Shown here in pieces: positions 6,348 through 14,389 of a stretch of DNA of 39,783 bases (within the stretch, counting starts at the first letter, position 1; the number at the start of each line of letters is the position of its first letter). The stretch is from the NCBI RefSeq assembly GCF_004343305.1, contig NZ_SMAF01000027.1, positions 1 to 39,783 on the forward strand, given 5' to 3'. Source of the stretch: Pseudofulvimonas gallinarii (GTDB taxonomy: Bacteria > Pseudomonadota > Gammaproteobacteria > Xanthomonadales > UBA2363). A model generated the notes under the pieces. The model was not told the origin of the DNA and ran no database searches. It saw only the letters and a list, made by a program, of their open reading frames with translations. A program made the translations under genes and the position numbers.

Positions 6348-8525
6348 CTAGGGCAGCCGACCGCCTTCGAACCAGTCCGCGGCCTTGCGCAGGTGCCAGT
6401 CGCGCTCGCCGCGCGCGAGTTCCAGGCCCAGTGACAGGCGGCCCCAGCCCAGCAGCAGGTGGCCCAGTGGTTGCCGGTCGGCGATGCGCAACCGTGCCTT
6501 GACGTCGAAGCGGTTGTTGCGCGCCTGCAGTGGATCGAGGGTCATCGCGCCGCCGCCGAGATGGAAGCGCGTGGTCAGTTGCGCCTCGCCGGCATCGACC
6601 AGATTGAACACCCAGCGCGGATAGTCGCGCTCATGCGCGAACAGGCTCAGCAGCAAGCCGATGTCGCGTGCACGCGCCTCGACATCGGCGCTGAGCTGCA
6701 AGGGTCTGCCCCAGACCAGTTCTCCCCGCGGCACGGTGGCGCGTGCCCACCAGTCGCGGTCGCGTGCGCGTTCCTTGCCGGTCTGCTGCAGTCTTGTCAG
6801 GTCCAGCTCGGTGCCTTCCAGCACGAAGCGACGGGCCGCCAGGTCACCGCGACGCAGTCGCGTCCGGATCGAGAGGTCGCCACTGACATCCAGCTCTCCG
6901 ATGGACAGTCGCGTGCCGCGCGCATCCATGCCGATGCGGCCCTGCGCGACTTCTCCGGCGGCGTCGAGCGTGAGATCGCCGGTGATGCGGCCCTGTCCGC
7001 CCAGGAACTGCATGCCGCGGCCGGGCAGGAACCGGTTGTAGTAGCGCAGGTCGGGAATGCGGGCGTCATCGAAACGCAGGCGTGCCTGCATCGACTCGCC
7101 CATGTCGGCGAGCGCGCCGGCGGCGGTCACGTCCAGTCTCAGGTTGCGTCCGGTGACCGCGGTGGTGTCCGGTGCATCCACCGGCGACATCCGGAATGAT
7201 TCGACCTGCAGTTCAAGTCGCGTGCGCTGCTTTCCGTCGTGTTCCTCGATGCGGCCCTGCGCTTTCGCGGTGCCGGTGAAGCGGTTGTCGAGGACGTCGA
7301 TCCGTGCGGCGACCGCCGGCACGCCCAGGGTGCTGCCGTTGGCGAGGTGGCCCTCGGCGATGCGCACGTCGGCCTGCACGCGGCCTGCGCCATCGAGATT
7401 CAGCCATTCCGCACGCGCGAACAGCGGTGCGAACCAGTGCAGCGACTGGAACTGCCAGTCGAGGTCGACGTTGCCGGACAGGCGCTGCAGCGAACCGGCC
7501 CAGCTGTTGCGGCTCGGCAGCGGCAGCTCGCGGCCGGCCAGGTAGAGATCGGCATCGACATGGCCGCCGTCACCCGGTGGGGGTGGCAGGCGGGCACTCA
7601 GATGCAGGCGGTCCGGATCGACGGCGAGCACCAGGCCGGCCTGTCCGGAACGGTCGGCGCCATCGGCATCGATGGCATCGAGCGGCAACGCCAGCGTGAG
7701 CGATCCGCCCGGTTGCAGGGCGCCATCGGCGAGGGCCATGTCGATCCGCAGTTCGCCGTGATCTTCGGCGGTTCCGCCCGGATCAAGGCGGGTGACATCG
7801 GCGGCCCAGTTGCCTGCCTTGTCCAGCGCGACGACCAGCCCCGGCGTGCGGGCGGCGAGTTTCAACTGAGCCCGGGCCAGCTTCAGGCGCTCGAGGCCGG
7901 GTGCATCCTCGCGCCGGTGCTCGGGCAGCTGGAAACCGCCGTCGATATCGACATGGCTGGACCACTGCAGGTCGTCGTCGAACAGCGCGCCGTCTTCCAT
8001 GCGCAGCGTCGCCCGCGGAATCGCCAGCGCTCCGCCGCGCAGCTGTTTGCGGACGCCGAAGTGCGCGACGCCGGTGCCGTCCAGACGCAGCGAGCGGTAG
8101 GCCAGGCTGCGCAGGGTTTCGGTGCCGAGATCGTCGAGGCTGATCCACCAGCCCCCGGGGCGTGAATCCGGCGGCGCCATGTCCTCTTCGACGCGATCGA
8201 TCCGGACATGGACCTCGTGCGCCAGCGCCGAGGGAATGGTCAGCCGGCGCGCGAACAGCGGCCACAGCGCGACACGGCCGTCGGCGCGCGCCGCCTGCGC
8301 CTCCCACACGGTATGCCGGACATGCCCGCGCGCCTGCACATTCCACAACCACGCATGGCCGGGGTAAAGGGTGACGCCATGCGACCAGTGCAGCTGGAAG
8401 CGTTCCGGCTTGCGATTGACGACGCCGGGCCCGAGCGCGGTATTGAGGAAGAGGTTCCCGGCCACCAGCCACGCCAGCCAGAGCCAGAGGACGACGCGGA
8501 CGATCTTCAGGCCCGGTGCGCGCAT
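6348..8525 (-). CDS. Large AsmA-like membrane-anchored periplasmic protein
   Basis: This 725-residue protein has one N-terminal membrane helix (residues about 8-28). The rest is a long beta-rich region with many short repeats of amphipathic strands, the look of AsmA/YdbH/TamB-type proteins that bridge inner and outer membranes and are implicated in phospholipid transport. Segments such as LDLTRLQQTGKER, the GELVWGR strand and a closing basic helix fit that class, but I cannot assign a specific family. It is a single gene with a leftward orientation, and the convergent terminator at 6262 lies behind it. The ATG at 8525 gives a clean short cytoplasmic tail before the helix. Confidence 0.7.
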   Translation of the reverse strand: MRAPGLKIVRVVLWLWLAWLVAGNLFLNTALGPGVVNRKPERFQLHWSHGVTLYPGHAWLWNVQARGHVRHTVWEAQAARADGRVALWPLFARRLTIPSALAHEVHVRIDRVEEDMAPPDSRPGGWWISLDDLGTETLRSLAYRSLRLDGTGVAHFGVRKQLRGGALAIPRATLRMEDGALFDDDLQWSSHVDIDGGFQLPEHRREDAPGLERLKLARAQLKLAARTPGLVVALDKAGNWAADVTRLDPGGTAEDHGELRIDMALADGALQPGGSLTLALPLDAIDADGADRSGQAGLVLAVDPDRLHLSARLPPPPGDGGHVDADLYLAGRELPLPSRNSWAGSLQRLSGNVDLDWQFQSLHWFAPLFARAEWLNLDGAGRVQADVRIAEGHLANGSTLGVPAVAARIDVLDNRFTGTAKAQGRIEEHDGKQRTRLELQVESFRMSPVDAPDTTAVTGRNLRLDVTAAGALADMGESMQARLRFDDARIPDLRYYNRFLPGRGMQFLGGQGRITGDLTLDAAGEVAQGRIGMDARGTRLSIGELDVSGDLSIRTRLRRGDLAARRFVLEGTELDLTRLQQTGKERARDRDWWARATVPRGELVWGRPLQLSADVEARARDIGLLLSLFAHERDYPRWVFNLVDAGEAQLTTRFHLGGGAMTLDPLQARNNRFDVKARLRIADRQPLGHLLLGWGRLSLGLELARGERDWHLRKAADWFEGGRLP

Positions 8526-8712
8526 TCAATGCCCCCGTTGCCGGTGCGGTGCGGATCGACCCCCGCGGACAGCACCATCCTCGCGGCCGTCCCGGAGCCA
8601 CGGCGGCGCGGCGGACATCGATGCATGGATGATCCTGGCGACCACGATGCCGTTCCTCTGCTGGAGCGCGATGGCCCGGCGGCGAGTATACGGTGCGCCT
8701 TGCCGGCGACCT

Positions 8713-9690
8713 TCAGGCGTGGTCCCGGCGCGCGGGCGCCGCGATGGGGCGGGCCACGTTCGCCAGCAACGCCTCGAGTTCGGCCCGCCAGGGCGGATCG
8801 TCGATCAGTTCGAACTCGTGGCCGATGAAGAGCAGCGCCGTCGCCAGCCCGGGCAGGGTCTCGGCACCGACGCGCAGGGTGCAGCTTTCGTCATCCAGGG
8901 GTTCGAGCAGTCCGCACCAGCCGGGCACGCTGTCGACGAGGTCGTCGTAGCGAGCCGCCAGGCGCAGGCGCAGGCTGTAGCGCGACGGTGCCGATGCCAT
9001 CGCCTTGGCGATGAAGGCCGCGGGTGGCTCCGGCAGCATCCGCGGCTCGAACTGCGTCGGCAGCAGCTCCGGTTCACTGATGCGGTCGATGCGGAAGCTC
9101 CGCCAGTCCTCGCGGCGACGATCCCAGGCGATGAGATACCAGCGTCGTCCGGCAAGAATCAGCTGCAGCGGCTCGACCTCGCGCCGGGTTTCGCGCTGCT
9201 GCCGGTCGCTGTAACGCATGCGCAGGCGGCGACGGTCGCGGCAGGCGGTGGCAATCAGCGCCAGCGCTTCGATTTCGGCCAGGGCGCCCGGCGCCGGCAA
9301 TACATGTGCGACCGCATTCACCGCGCGCAGCTGCGGTTGCAGCCGGGTCGGCAACAGGTTCTCCAGCTTCGCGATCAGGCTGGCGATGCTGGCGTCCATG
9401 CCCGCCATGCTGTTGGCGGCGGCGCGCAATGCCAGCATTACGGTCACCGCTTCGGAATCCGACAGCAGCACCGGCGGCAGGTTCGGGCCGGCACCGAGGC
9501 GGTAGCCGCCGCCCTGCCCGGCCGACGCATCGATGCGATAGCCCAGTTCACGCAGGCGGTCGATGTCGCGGCGGATGGTGCGCACATCCACCGACAGGGC
9601 TTCGGACAGGCCGCGGCCGGACCAGTCGCGGCGTCCCTGGAGCAGGGTGAGCAGTCGCAGAAGGCGGGACGAGGTGGTCAGCATCTGCAC
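8713..9690 (-). CDS. Transcriptional regulator with HTH and WYL domains (YafY type)
   Basis: This 325-residue protein has an N-terminal DeoR-like winged helix (residues about 5-60, with LSEALSVDVRTIRRDIDRL as the recognition region). A WYL domain follows (about 140-215, containing GRRWYLIAWDRRREDWRSFRIDRI), then a WCX C-terminal extension. WYL domains are thought to sense small ligands, often linked to nucleic-acid or stress signals. A second possible start two codons inside (MLTTSS) is equally good. Directly upstream of the gene lies a perfect 9-bp inverted repeat (9703-9727), very likely its own operator. No obvious target gene is adjacent on the other side. Confidence 0.92.
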   Translation of the reverse strand: MQMLTTSSRLLRLLTLLQGRRDWSGRGLSEALSVDVRTIRRDIDRLRELGYRIDASAGQGGGYRLGAGPNLPPVLLSDSEAVTVMLALRAAANSMAGMDASIASLIAKLENLLPTRLQPQLRAVNAVAHVLPAPGALAEIEALALIATACRDRRRLRMRYSDRQQRETRREVEPLQLILAGRRWYLIAWDRRREDWRSFRIDRISEPELLPTQFEPRMLPEPPAAFIAKAMASAPSRYSLRLRLAARYDDLVDSVPGWCGLLEPLDDESCTLRVGAETLPGLATALLFIGHEFELIDDPPWRAELEALLANVARPIAAPARRDHA

Positions 9691-9702
9691 AGCCTATCGC
9701 GG

Positions 9703-9727
9703 ATCAAGGACGGAAGATGTCCTTGAT
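9703..9727. promoter_or_regulatory. Perfect palindrome, candidate operator of the WYL regulator
   Basis: ATCAAGGAC (9703-9711), a 7-base spacer, and GTCCTTGAT (9719-9727) form an exact 9-bp dyad 13 bases upstream of the regulator's first codon. The half-site spacing of 16 bases centre to centre (about 1.5 helical turns) suits a dimeric winged-helix protein. At this position it would overlap the transcription start and block its own transcription. Confidence 0.65.
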
Positions 9728-10015
9728 TGGCGTGGACACCCGTCGCCGTTAAGGCTGGTGCGACCGGAAATGGAAGCCGAATGTCGACAGGTGTGCGTGC
9801 GGCCTGCACGCCTCGGTGGTCTGCCGTCGTGGCGGAATGCGGCGCCCGGGCTCCCCCAGCGGACGGCTGGACGCGGCGCGTCGGTCCGTCACCGCGACGC
9901 ATGCCGTCCAGTCGGGAACGACGTGGATCCTGTCGACATCCGTTGCGTGAATGCCGGGCAGCTTCACGGCAGGCACCAGCTTGTATTCCCGGCGGCGCGC
10001 CGGCATCGTGGGGAC
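9728..10015. other. 288-base intergenic stretch without a supported gene
   Basis: The region between the palindrome and the start of the small membrane protein has open frames on both strands but none with a ribosome binding site plus a plausible protein. I see no tRNA, no strong hairpin and no clear sigma-70 promoter. It presumably carries the promoter of the rightward membrane protein gene. Confidence 0.4.
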
Positions 10016-10318
10016 ATGATCCGATTCATTTCCTACGCCGGCGCCAGCCGGATTCCCCGCCACCCGTTCGTGCGGGCGCTCGCGCTGATCGGCACCACGC
10101 TGGCCTTCATTCTGACGGCGATGCTCGGCGCCATGCTGTTCCTGGCCGCGCTGGCGGTCATCGCCGTCATCGGCCTGGTGGTCACGGGCCGCATGTGGTG
10201 GCTGCGCCGCCAGCTGCGTCGTGGCGTCCGCCCGGAAGCGACCTGGCATACCGTCGGCGGTCGCGTCATCGACGGCGATTTCCGGGTGGTGGACGCGGGC
10301 GAGCCGCCCCGGCGCTGA
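10016..10318 (+). CDS. Small two-helix membrane protein of unknown function
   Basis: This 100-residue protein has an N-terminal basic segment and two adjoining hydrophobic stretches between residues about 22 and 60 (LALIGTTLAFILTAMLGAML, then FLAALAVIAVIGLVVTG). A basic RRQLRRG tail leads to a short C-terminal part resembling VGGRVIDGDFRVVD. The ATG at 10016 follows GGGGA. It lies 43 bases upstream of the rhomboid gene in the same direction and may be co-transcribed with it. I do not recognise the family; the hydrophobic pattern and codon use support a real gene. Confidence 0.7.
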   Translation: MIRFISYAGASRIPRHPFVRALALIGTTLAFILTAMLGAMLFLAALAVIAVIGLVVTGRMWWLRRQLRRGVRPEATWHTVGGRVIDGDFRVVDAGEPPRR

Positions 10319-10361
10319 TCGGGGCCTTGCCGGACGCGGGTCCCGCCCCAAGATCGGATCG

Positions 10362-11150
10362 ATGGACATTCTCCGATCCGGACCCGTCGATCCCAACGCC
10401 CACCTCTGGAACCGGCGCCGCGCCGCCGAGGACCGCTACCGCGTCGGCCAGGCCATCGGGCAGGTCGGCGTCGCGCTGGCGGTGCTGTGGTGGATCCACC
10501 TGTTCCGCGAAGTCGCCGATGTCTCATGGCGTTTCATGGCCATCGACCCGGGCAACCCGGCGGGCCTGCTGGGCATCCTGACCGCACCGCTGCTGCATGG
10601 CTCCTGGGGCCACCTGATCTCGAACACGGTGCCGTTGTGGATCCTTGGCGCCATGGCGCGCTACGCCTATCCGCGGGCGCTGCTGTGGGCGCTGCCGATC
10701 ATCTGGATCGCCTCTGGGTTGGGGACGTGGCTGTTCGGCCGACCCTCGCTTCACCTGGGTGCCAGCGGCGTGGCGCATGGCCTGATGTTCTTCCTGTTCG
10801 TGGTCGGCCTGCTGCGCCGCGACCGGCTGGCGATCGTCGTCGCGCTGATCACCTTCTTCCTCTACGGCAGCATGATCTGGACCGTGTTTCCGCGTGAGGA
10901 CGGGGTGTCCTGGGAAGCGCACCTGTTCGGCGCCATCGGCGGCCTGGTCGCGGCCCTGCTGCTGCGCAAGCGCGACCCGATCACCCCGCGTGCGCCCTAC
11001 AGCTGGGAGGTCGAGCCGGAATCCGATGACGAGTGGGAAGACACCGTCGGTGCCGACAATGACGTCATCGATGGCGAGGCGCGGCCGCTGCCGCGGGCTT
11101 CATCGGCATCGGTGCCGCTCGATTCACCGGCGCGCTGGCACTTGCACTGA
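10362..11150 (+). CDS. Rhomboid-family intramembrane serine protease
   Basis: This 262-residue protein has about six membrane helices. The catalytic pair is present: Ser135 in HLGASGVAHG (GxSG) and His187 in WEAHLFGAIGG. The loop-helix HGSWGHLISN provides the oxyanion-side His and Asn. Rhomboids cleave membrane helices in the bilayer. A polar, acidic tail of about 55 residues (EPESDDEWEDTVGADNDV) follows the last helix and is probably cytoplasmic. The start at 10362 gives a normal N-terminal tail. The stop is only six bases from the convergent SRPBCC gene. The substrate is unknown. Confidence 0.9.
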   Translation: MDILRSGPVDPNAHLWNRRRAAEDRYRVGQAIGQVGVALAVLWWIHLFREVADVSWRFMAIDPGNPAGLLGILTAPLLHGSWGHLISNTVPLWILGAMARYAYPRALLWALPIIWIASGLGTWLFGRPSLHLGASGVAHGLMFFLFVVGLLRRDRLAIVVALITFFLYGSMIWTVFPREDGVSWEAHLFGAIGGLVAALLLRKRDPITPRAPYSWEVEPESDDEWEDTVGADNDVIDGEARPLPRASSASVPLDSPARWHLH

Positions 11151-11168
11151 CGGCGCTCAGGCGCCGTC
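11149..11168. terminator. Compact hairpin across two convergent stop codons
   Basis: GACGGCGC (11149-11156), loop TCAG and GCGCCGTC (11161-11168) form an exact 8-bp stem with a 4-base loop. The stem begins within the rhomboid stop codon (11148-11150), and the loop contains the stop of the opposing SRPBCC gene (11157-11159). It has no U-tract on either side, so it may act by blocking convergent transcription rather than as a classical terminator. Confidence 0.5.
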
Positions 11169-11606
11169 CGGGATCTCCGACTCCACCAGCGCGGCAAGCA
11201 GGTTCAGCGACTCCTGCCAGCCCAGGTAACAGGCTTCAGCCGGCACCACCTCCGGAACACCGCGCTGGGTGATGACCAGATCGGTGCCGTTCGCGACAGC
11301 GCGCAGCTCGACCGTGACGTCCATGGTTCCGGACAGCGCCGGATCCTCGAAGGCATCGTCGTAGCGGATGCGTTCGCCCTCGACGAGTTCGCGGTAGGTG
11401 CCGCCGAACGCATGTGTCGTCCCGGTGGCGAAGTTGGTGAACGACATGCGGTAGCTGCCGCCGACGCGGACGTCACTGTGGTGAACGGTGCCTGTGAAGC
11501 CGTGCGGCGGGCTCCACTTCACCATCGCCGCCGGATCGAGGAAGGCGCGGTACACGCGCTCCGGTGGTGCGCGCAGGACACGATGCAGGTGGATGGTGTG
11601 GGTCAT
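11157..11606 (-). CDS. SRPBCC (AHSA1/CalC-like) domain protein
   Basis: This 149-residue protein has the START-like helix-grip fold of activator-of-Hsp90-ATPase homologues. It shows the opening HRVLRAPPERVYRAFLDP, the MVKWSPPHGFTG segment and a closing long helix GWQESLNLLAALVE. Members bind hydrophobic ligands or act in stress responses, and their substrates are mostly unknown. The ATG at 11606 begins directly with the first strand. It is transcribed toward the rhomboid gene and nearly touches it. It is probably monocistronic, with an 84-base gap to the exported-protein gene behind it. Confidence 0.9.
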   Translation of the reverse strand: MTHTIHLHRVLRAPPERVYRAFLDPAAMVKWSPPHGFTGTVHHSDVRVGGSYRMSFTNFATGTTHAFGGTYRELVEGERIRYDDAFEDPALSGTMDVTVELRAVANGTDLVITQRGVPEVVPAEACYLGWQESLNLLAALVESEIPDGA

Positions 11607-11690
11607 GGTCGGGTTCCTGTGGTCATGGGACCTGGACTGGTCGATCCACCGTTTCTGCTTTCGACAGACCGGATCCTGTCCGATCGTTCC

Positions 11691-12176
11691 TCAACGGCCG
11701 ACCAGTCTCCGCGTCCATGCGACGGGAGCCAGCATCGCCAGCGCGAGAAGCATCCAGGTAATCGAACTGAAAGGCACCGATTGCGCCGCCGTACCCGCTG
11801 GCGGCGGCGTGTACGTGAAAGTGTGCTGGCCGAACGGCGTGACGATTTCCGGTACACCCGGCCGCGAATGGCTGGCATGGATTTCGTAGTCGCCCGGCTG
11901 CAGGCCTGCGACATGGACCGGGATGTCCCAGGGCCGGCCGGCCTGGAAGCAGAGCTGGGTGGGTCCCTCATTCGCCGTCGCATGGACGCGGATGATCTGG
12001 CCCTGGCGTGACACAGCAACCGGGTCGCGGCGAATGCAGCTGGTGTTCCAGATCCCGGCCAACCTGATCCTGACGACACCGTCGGCGACCGTCTGGATCT
12101 GCCAGTCCTGGACTTGCGGCGCCACCTGCGCCCTCGAAAGGGGGGCCACAAATCCAAGTACCAGCATCAGCGACAA
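11691..12176 (-). CDS. Exported protein with C-terminal membrane anchor, unknown function
   Basis: The frame encodes about 161 residues: a hydrophobic export signal ending in LSRAQ, a beta-rich extracytoplasmic domain with two Cys (CIRR and LCFQAG), and a C-terminal tail SVPFSSITWMLLALAMLAPV followed by arginines. The tail resembles the VPxxS-W plus helix plus RR layout of IPTL/VPxxS-CTERM sorting signals, but loosely. The start is doubtful. The first start-like codon is TTG at 12174-12176, which gives a signal peptide without a basic N-region, whereas the open frame extends upstream through a basic segment that has a good AAGGA site in front of an ATC codon. No function recognised. Confidence 0.6.
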   Translation of the reverse strand: MSLMLVLGFVAPLSRAQVAPQVQDWQIQTVADGVVRIRLAGIWNTSCIRRDPVAVSRQGQIIRVHATANEGPTQLCFQAGRPWDIPVHVAGLQPGDYEIHASHSRPGVPEIVTPFGQHTFTYTPPPAGTAAQSVPFSSITWMLLALAMLAPVAWTRRLVGR

Positions 12177-12252
12177 TGTCTGTGCAAGCCTGTAGATGTC
12201 GTCCTTCCATCCAAGTGGCGATTGGCGACTCTGCTGCGGATTGCCGCCCCGT

Positions 12253-12729
12253 TCAGGTCGGGGCCGCCGGCAGCGGCAGGCCGGACGGCGCTTTGACCGT
12301 GCGCAGCACGAAGCTGGAGTTGACGTCGGCGACGCCGGTGGCGTTGAGCAGGTGGTCGAGCAGGAAGCGCGAGAAATGGGCCAGATCGCGCACCACGACC
12401 TGCAGCAGGTAGTCCATGTCGCCGGTCAGCGCGTGACAGGCGACGACCTCGTTCCAGCCGCGCACGGCCTCGACGAAGGTGTCGATGGAGGCCGAGCCGT
12501 GTTTCTCCAGCTGTACGCGCACGAAGGCCGTCAGGTCCAGGCCGAGCGTGGCCGGGTCCAGGCGCGCGCCGTAGCCGGCGATGACGCCGCTGCGTTCAAG
12601 GCGCTGCAGGCGGCGTAGCGTGGCGGACGCTGACAGGTGTACGCGCTCGGCCAGGTCGGCATTGCTGATCCGGCCCTCGCGCTGCAGGGTGTCGAGGATG
12701 GCGATGTCGATCCGGTCCAGCTGAATCAT
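12253..12729 (-). CDS. Lrp/AsnC-family transcriptional regulator
   Basis: This 158-residue protein has an N-terminal winged helix (LDRIDIAILDTLQREGRISNADLAERV) and a C-terminal RAM ligand-binding domain (containing VVACHALTGDMDYLLQVVV, the amino-acid-binding turn). Family members sense amino acids and control their metabolism as octamers. It is divergent from phenylalanine 4-monooxygenase with 118 bases between starts, an arrangement suggesting control of aromatic amino-acid catabolism. The gap contains the small dyad AAGATTCTT (12752-12760), a possible site, but its match to the Lrp consensus is poor. Confidence 0.93.
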   Translation of the reverse strand: MIQLDRIDIAILDTLQREGRISNADLAERVHLSASATLRRLQRLERSGVIAGYGARLDPATLGLDLTAFVRVQLEKHGSASIDTFVEAVRGWNEVVACHALTGDMDYLLQVVVRDLAHFSRFLLDHLLNATGVADVNSSFVLRTVKAPSGLPLPAAPT

Positions 12730-12847
12730 GCGTAGTACGCCAAGGTCAGGGAAGATTCTTGCTCATGGTCCGCCTTGCCGTGCACGTTCGCAAGCCTGTT
12801 GCGCGGATTAGCCGGTAGGATCATGCGGCACCAAGGAGGCCACATCG

Positions 12848-13747
12848 ATGTCCAGCACCGCCACGCCACGCCGCGTCGAACACCAGCAGACCGACAAGGG
12901 CTACGTCCCGGTCTACACCACCGCCGTCGTCGAGCAGGACTGGGACCAGTACAGCGAGGACGACCACCGGACCTGGGCGACGCTGTTCCAGCGCCAGCTG
13001 CAGGTCCTGCAGGGGCGGGCCTGCCGCGAGCACCTGGAAGCGCTGGATGGACTGCAGATGAGCGCCGGGCGGATCCCGCGCTTTTCCGACATCAACGCGT
13101 TGCTGCAGGCGGCGACCGGCTGGACCATCATCGGCGTCGAGGGCCTGCTGCCGGAGCTGGATTTCTTCGACCACCTCGCCAACCGGCGCTTCCCGGTGAC
13201 GTGGTGGATCCGCCGCCCGGACCAGATCGACTACATCGCCGAACCGGACCTGTTCCACGATCTGTTCGGCCATGTGCCGCTGCTGTTCAACCCGGTGTTT
13301 GCCGACTACATGCAGGCGTACGGCCGCGGCGGCGTGAAGGCGCACGGACTCGGCGAGGCCGCGCTGCAGAACCTCACGCGCCTGTACTGGTACACGGTGG
13401 AGTTCGGCCTGATCCGCAGCGCCGAAGGCCTGCGCATCTACGGTGCCGGCATCGTTTCCAGCAAGGGCGAGTCGATCCACTGCCTGGAGAGCGACGCGCC
13501 GAACCGCATCGGCTTCGACCTCAAGCGCATCATGCGTACGCGCTACCGCATCGACACCTTCCAGAAGACGTATTTCGTCATCGACGATTTCCAGCAGCTG
13601 TTCGACGCCACTAGACCGGACTTCACGCAGATCTACGCCGAGCTGGCACCCATGCCGGCGATTCCCGCCGGCGAGACCATCGATGGTGACCGCATCCTGC
13701 ATCGCGGCACGGGCGAAGGCTGGCTCGACGAAGGCGGCGATGTCTGA
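12848..13747 (+). CDS. phhA: Phenylalanine 4-monooxygenase
   Basis: The enzyme hydroxylates phenylalanine to tyrosine with tetrahydropterin and O2 on a non-haem iron. The 299-residue protein contains the iron ligands His137 and His142 in FHDLFGH and Glu185 in YWYTVEFGL, closely matching His138/His143/Glu184 of Chromobacterium PhhA. The pterin-binding GVEGLLPELDFFDHLANRRF stretch is present. There is no N-terminal ACT domain, as is normal for bacterial enzymes. The ATG follows AAGGAGG at eight bases. The pterin-recycling phhB is not adjacent. Regulation by the divergent Lrp-type gene is likely. Confidence 0.97.
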   Translation: MSSTATPRRVEHQQTDKGYVPVYTTAVVEQDWDQYSEDDHRTWATLFQRQLQVLQGRACREHLEALDGLQMSAGRIPRFSDINALLQAATGWTIIGVEGLLPELDFFDHLANRRFPVTWWIRRPDQIDYIAEPDLFHDLFGHVPLLFNPVFADYMQAYGRGGVKAHGLGEAALQNLTRLYWYTVEFGLIRSAEGLRIYGAGIVSSKGESIHCLESDAPNRIGFDLKRIMRTRYRIDTFQKTYFVIDDFQQLFDATRPDFTQIYAELAPMPAIPAGETIDGDRILHRGTGEGWLDEGGDV

Positions 13748-13880
13748 GGCCCCGCGTTGCGGTTCGATCGGCCGCGGTCGGCGGGCACTCGGCGGCAGCC
13801 GGGTTGCCGGGTCGCACGGCCGGCCGTAGGCTCCTCGACCCCGCCGGCCATCCGCGCCGGCATCGAGTCGGAACGCGGCA

Positions 13881-14315
13881 ATGGCCATCTGGAAACGCAC
13901 GCCCAGCCTGGACGAACTGAACGCCTACAGGCGCGACTGCCTGGTCGGCCACCTGGGGATCGACCTGATCGAACTGGGCGACGACGTCCTGCGCGGCACG
14001 ATGCCGGTGGATGCGCGCACGCGGCAGCCCTTCGGGCTGCTGCATGGTGGCGCCTCGGTGGCGCTGGCGGAGACCCTGGGCAGCCTCGCGGCCTGGCTGT
14101 GCCTGGATGATCCGCAACGGCAGGCCGCCGTGGGCCTGGAAATCAATGCCAACCACGTCCGCGCCGTGCGAAGCGGGATCGTGACCGGCACCGCGCGGCC
14201 GGAGCACCTGGGTCGCAGCACCCACGTCTGGTCGATCCGCATCGAGGACGAGGCGAGCCGGCTGGTCTGCCTCAGCCGCCTGACCATGGCCATCGTCGAG
14301 CGCGATCCGGCCTGA
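13881..14315 (+). CDS. Hotdog-fold acyl-CoA thioesterase (MenI/PaaI-like)
   Basis: This 144-residue single hotdog domain has the active-site segment [20 protein letters not shown]. The His-Gly-Gly loop and Glu of the Arthrobacter-type 4-hydroxybenzoyl-CoA / 1,4-dihydroxy-2-naphthoyl-CoA thioesterase group are present. The closing strands [14 protein letters not shown] and [12 protein letters not shown] complete the fold. E. coli YdiI and YbdB are the closest known relatives in layout. The substrate cannot be deduced, since this lineage normally makes ubiquinone and no menaquinone genes are visible. It begins 133 bases after phhA and may be read from its own promoter. Confidence 0.9.
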   Translation: MAIWKRTPSLDELNAYRRDCLVGHLGIDLIELGDDVLRGTMPVDARTRQPFGLLHGGASVALAETLGSLAAWLCLDDPQRQAAVGLEINANHVRAVRSGIVTGTARPEHLGRSTHVWSIRIEDEASRLVCLSRLTMAIVERDPA

Positions 14316-14389
14316 GGGAAGGCGTCGGCGACCAGGCCCGGACCGCCCGGATCGGGCACAATGGGCGTTTTCAGCCGGGGCCGAGCACC

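Noticed and set aside
12730-12847. A definite Lrp-binding site upstream of phhA
   Set aside because: Only the short dyad AAGATTCTT is present and it fits the Lrp consensus poorly; no claim beyond a weak candidate.
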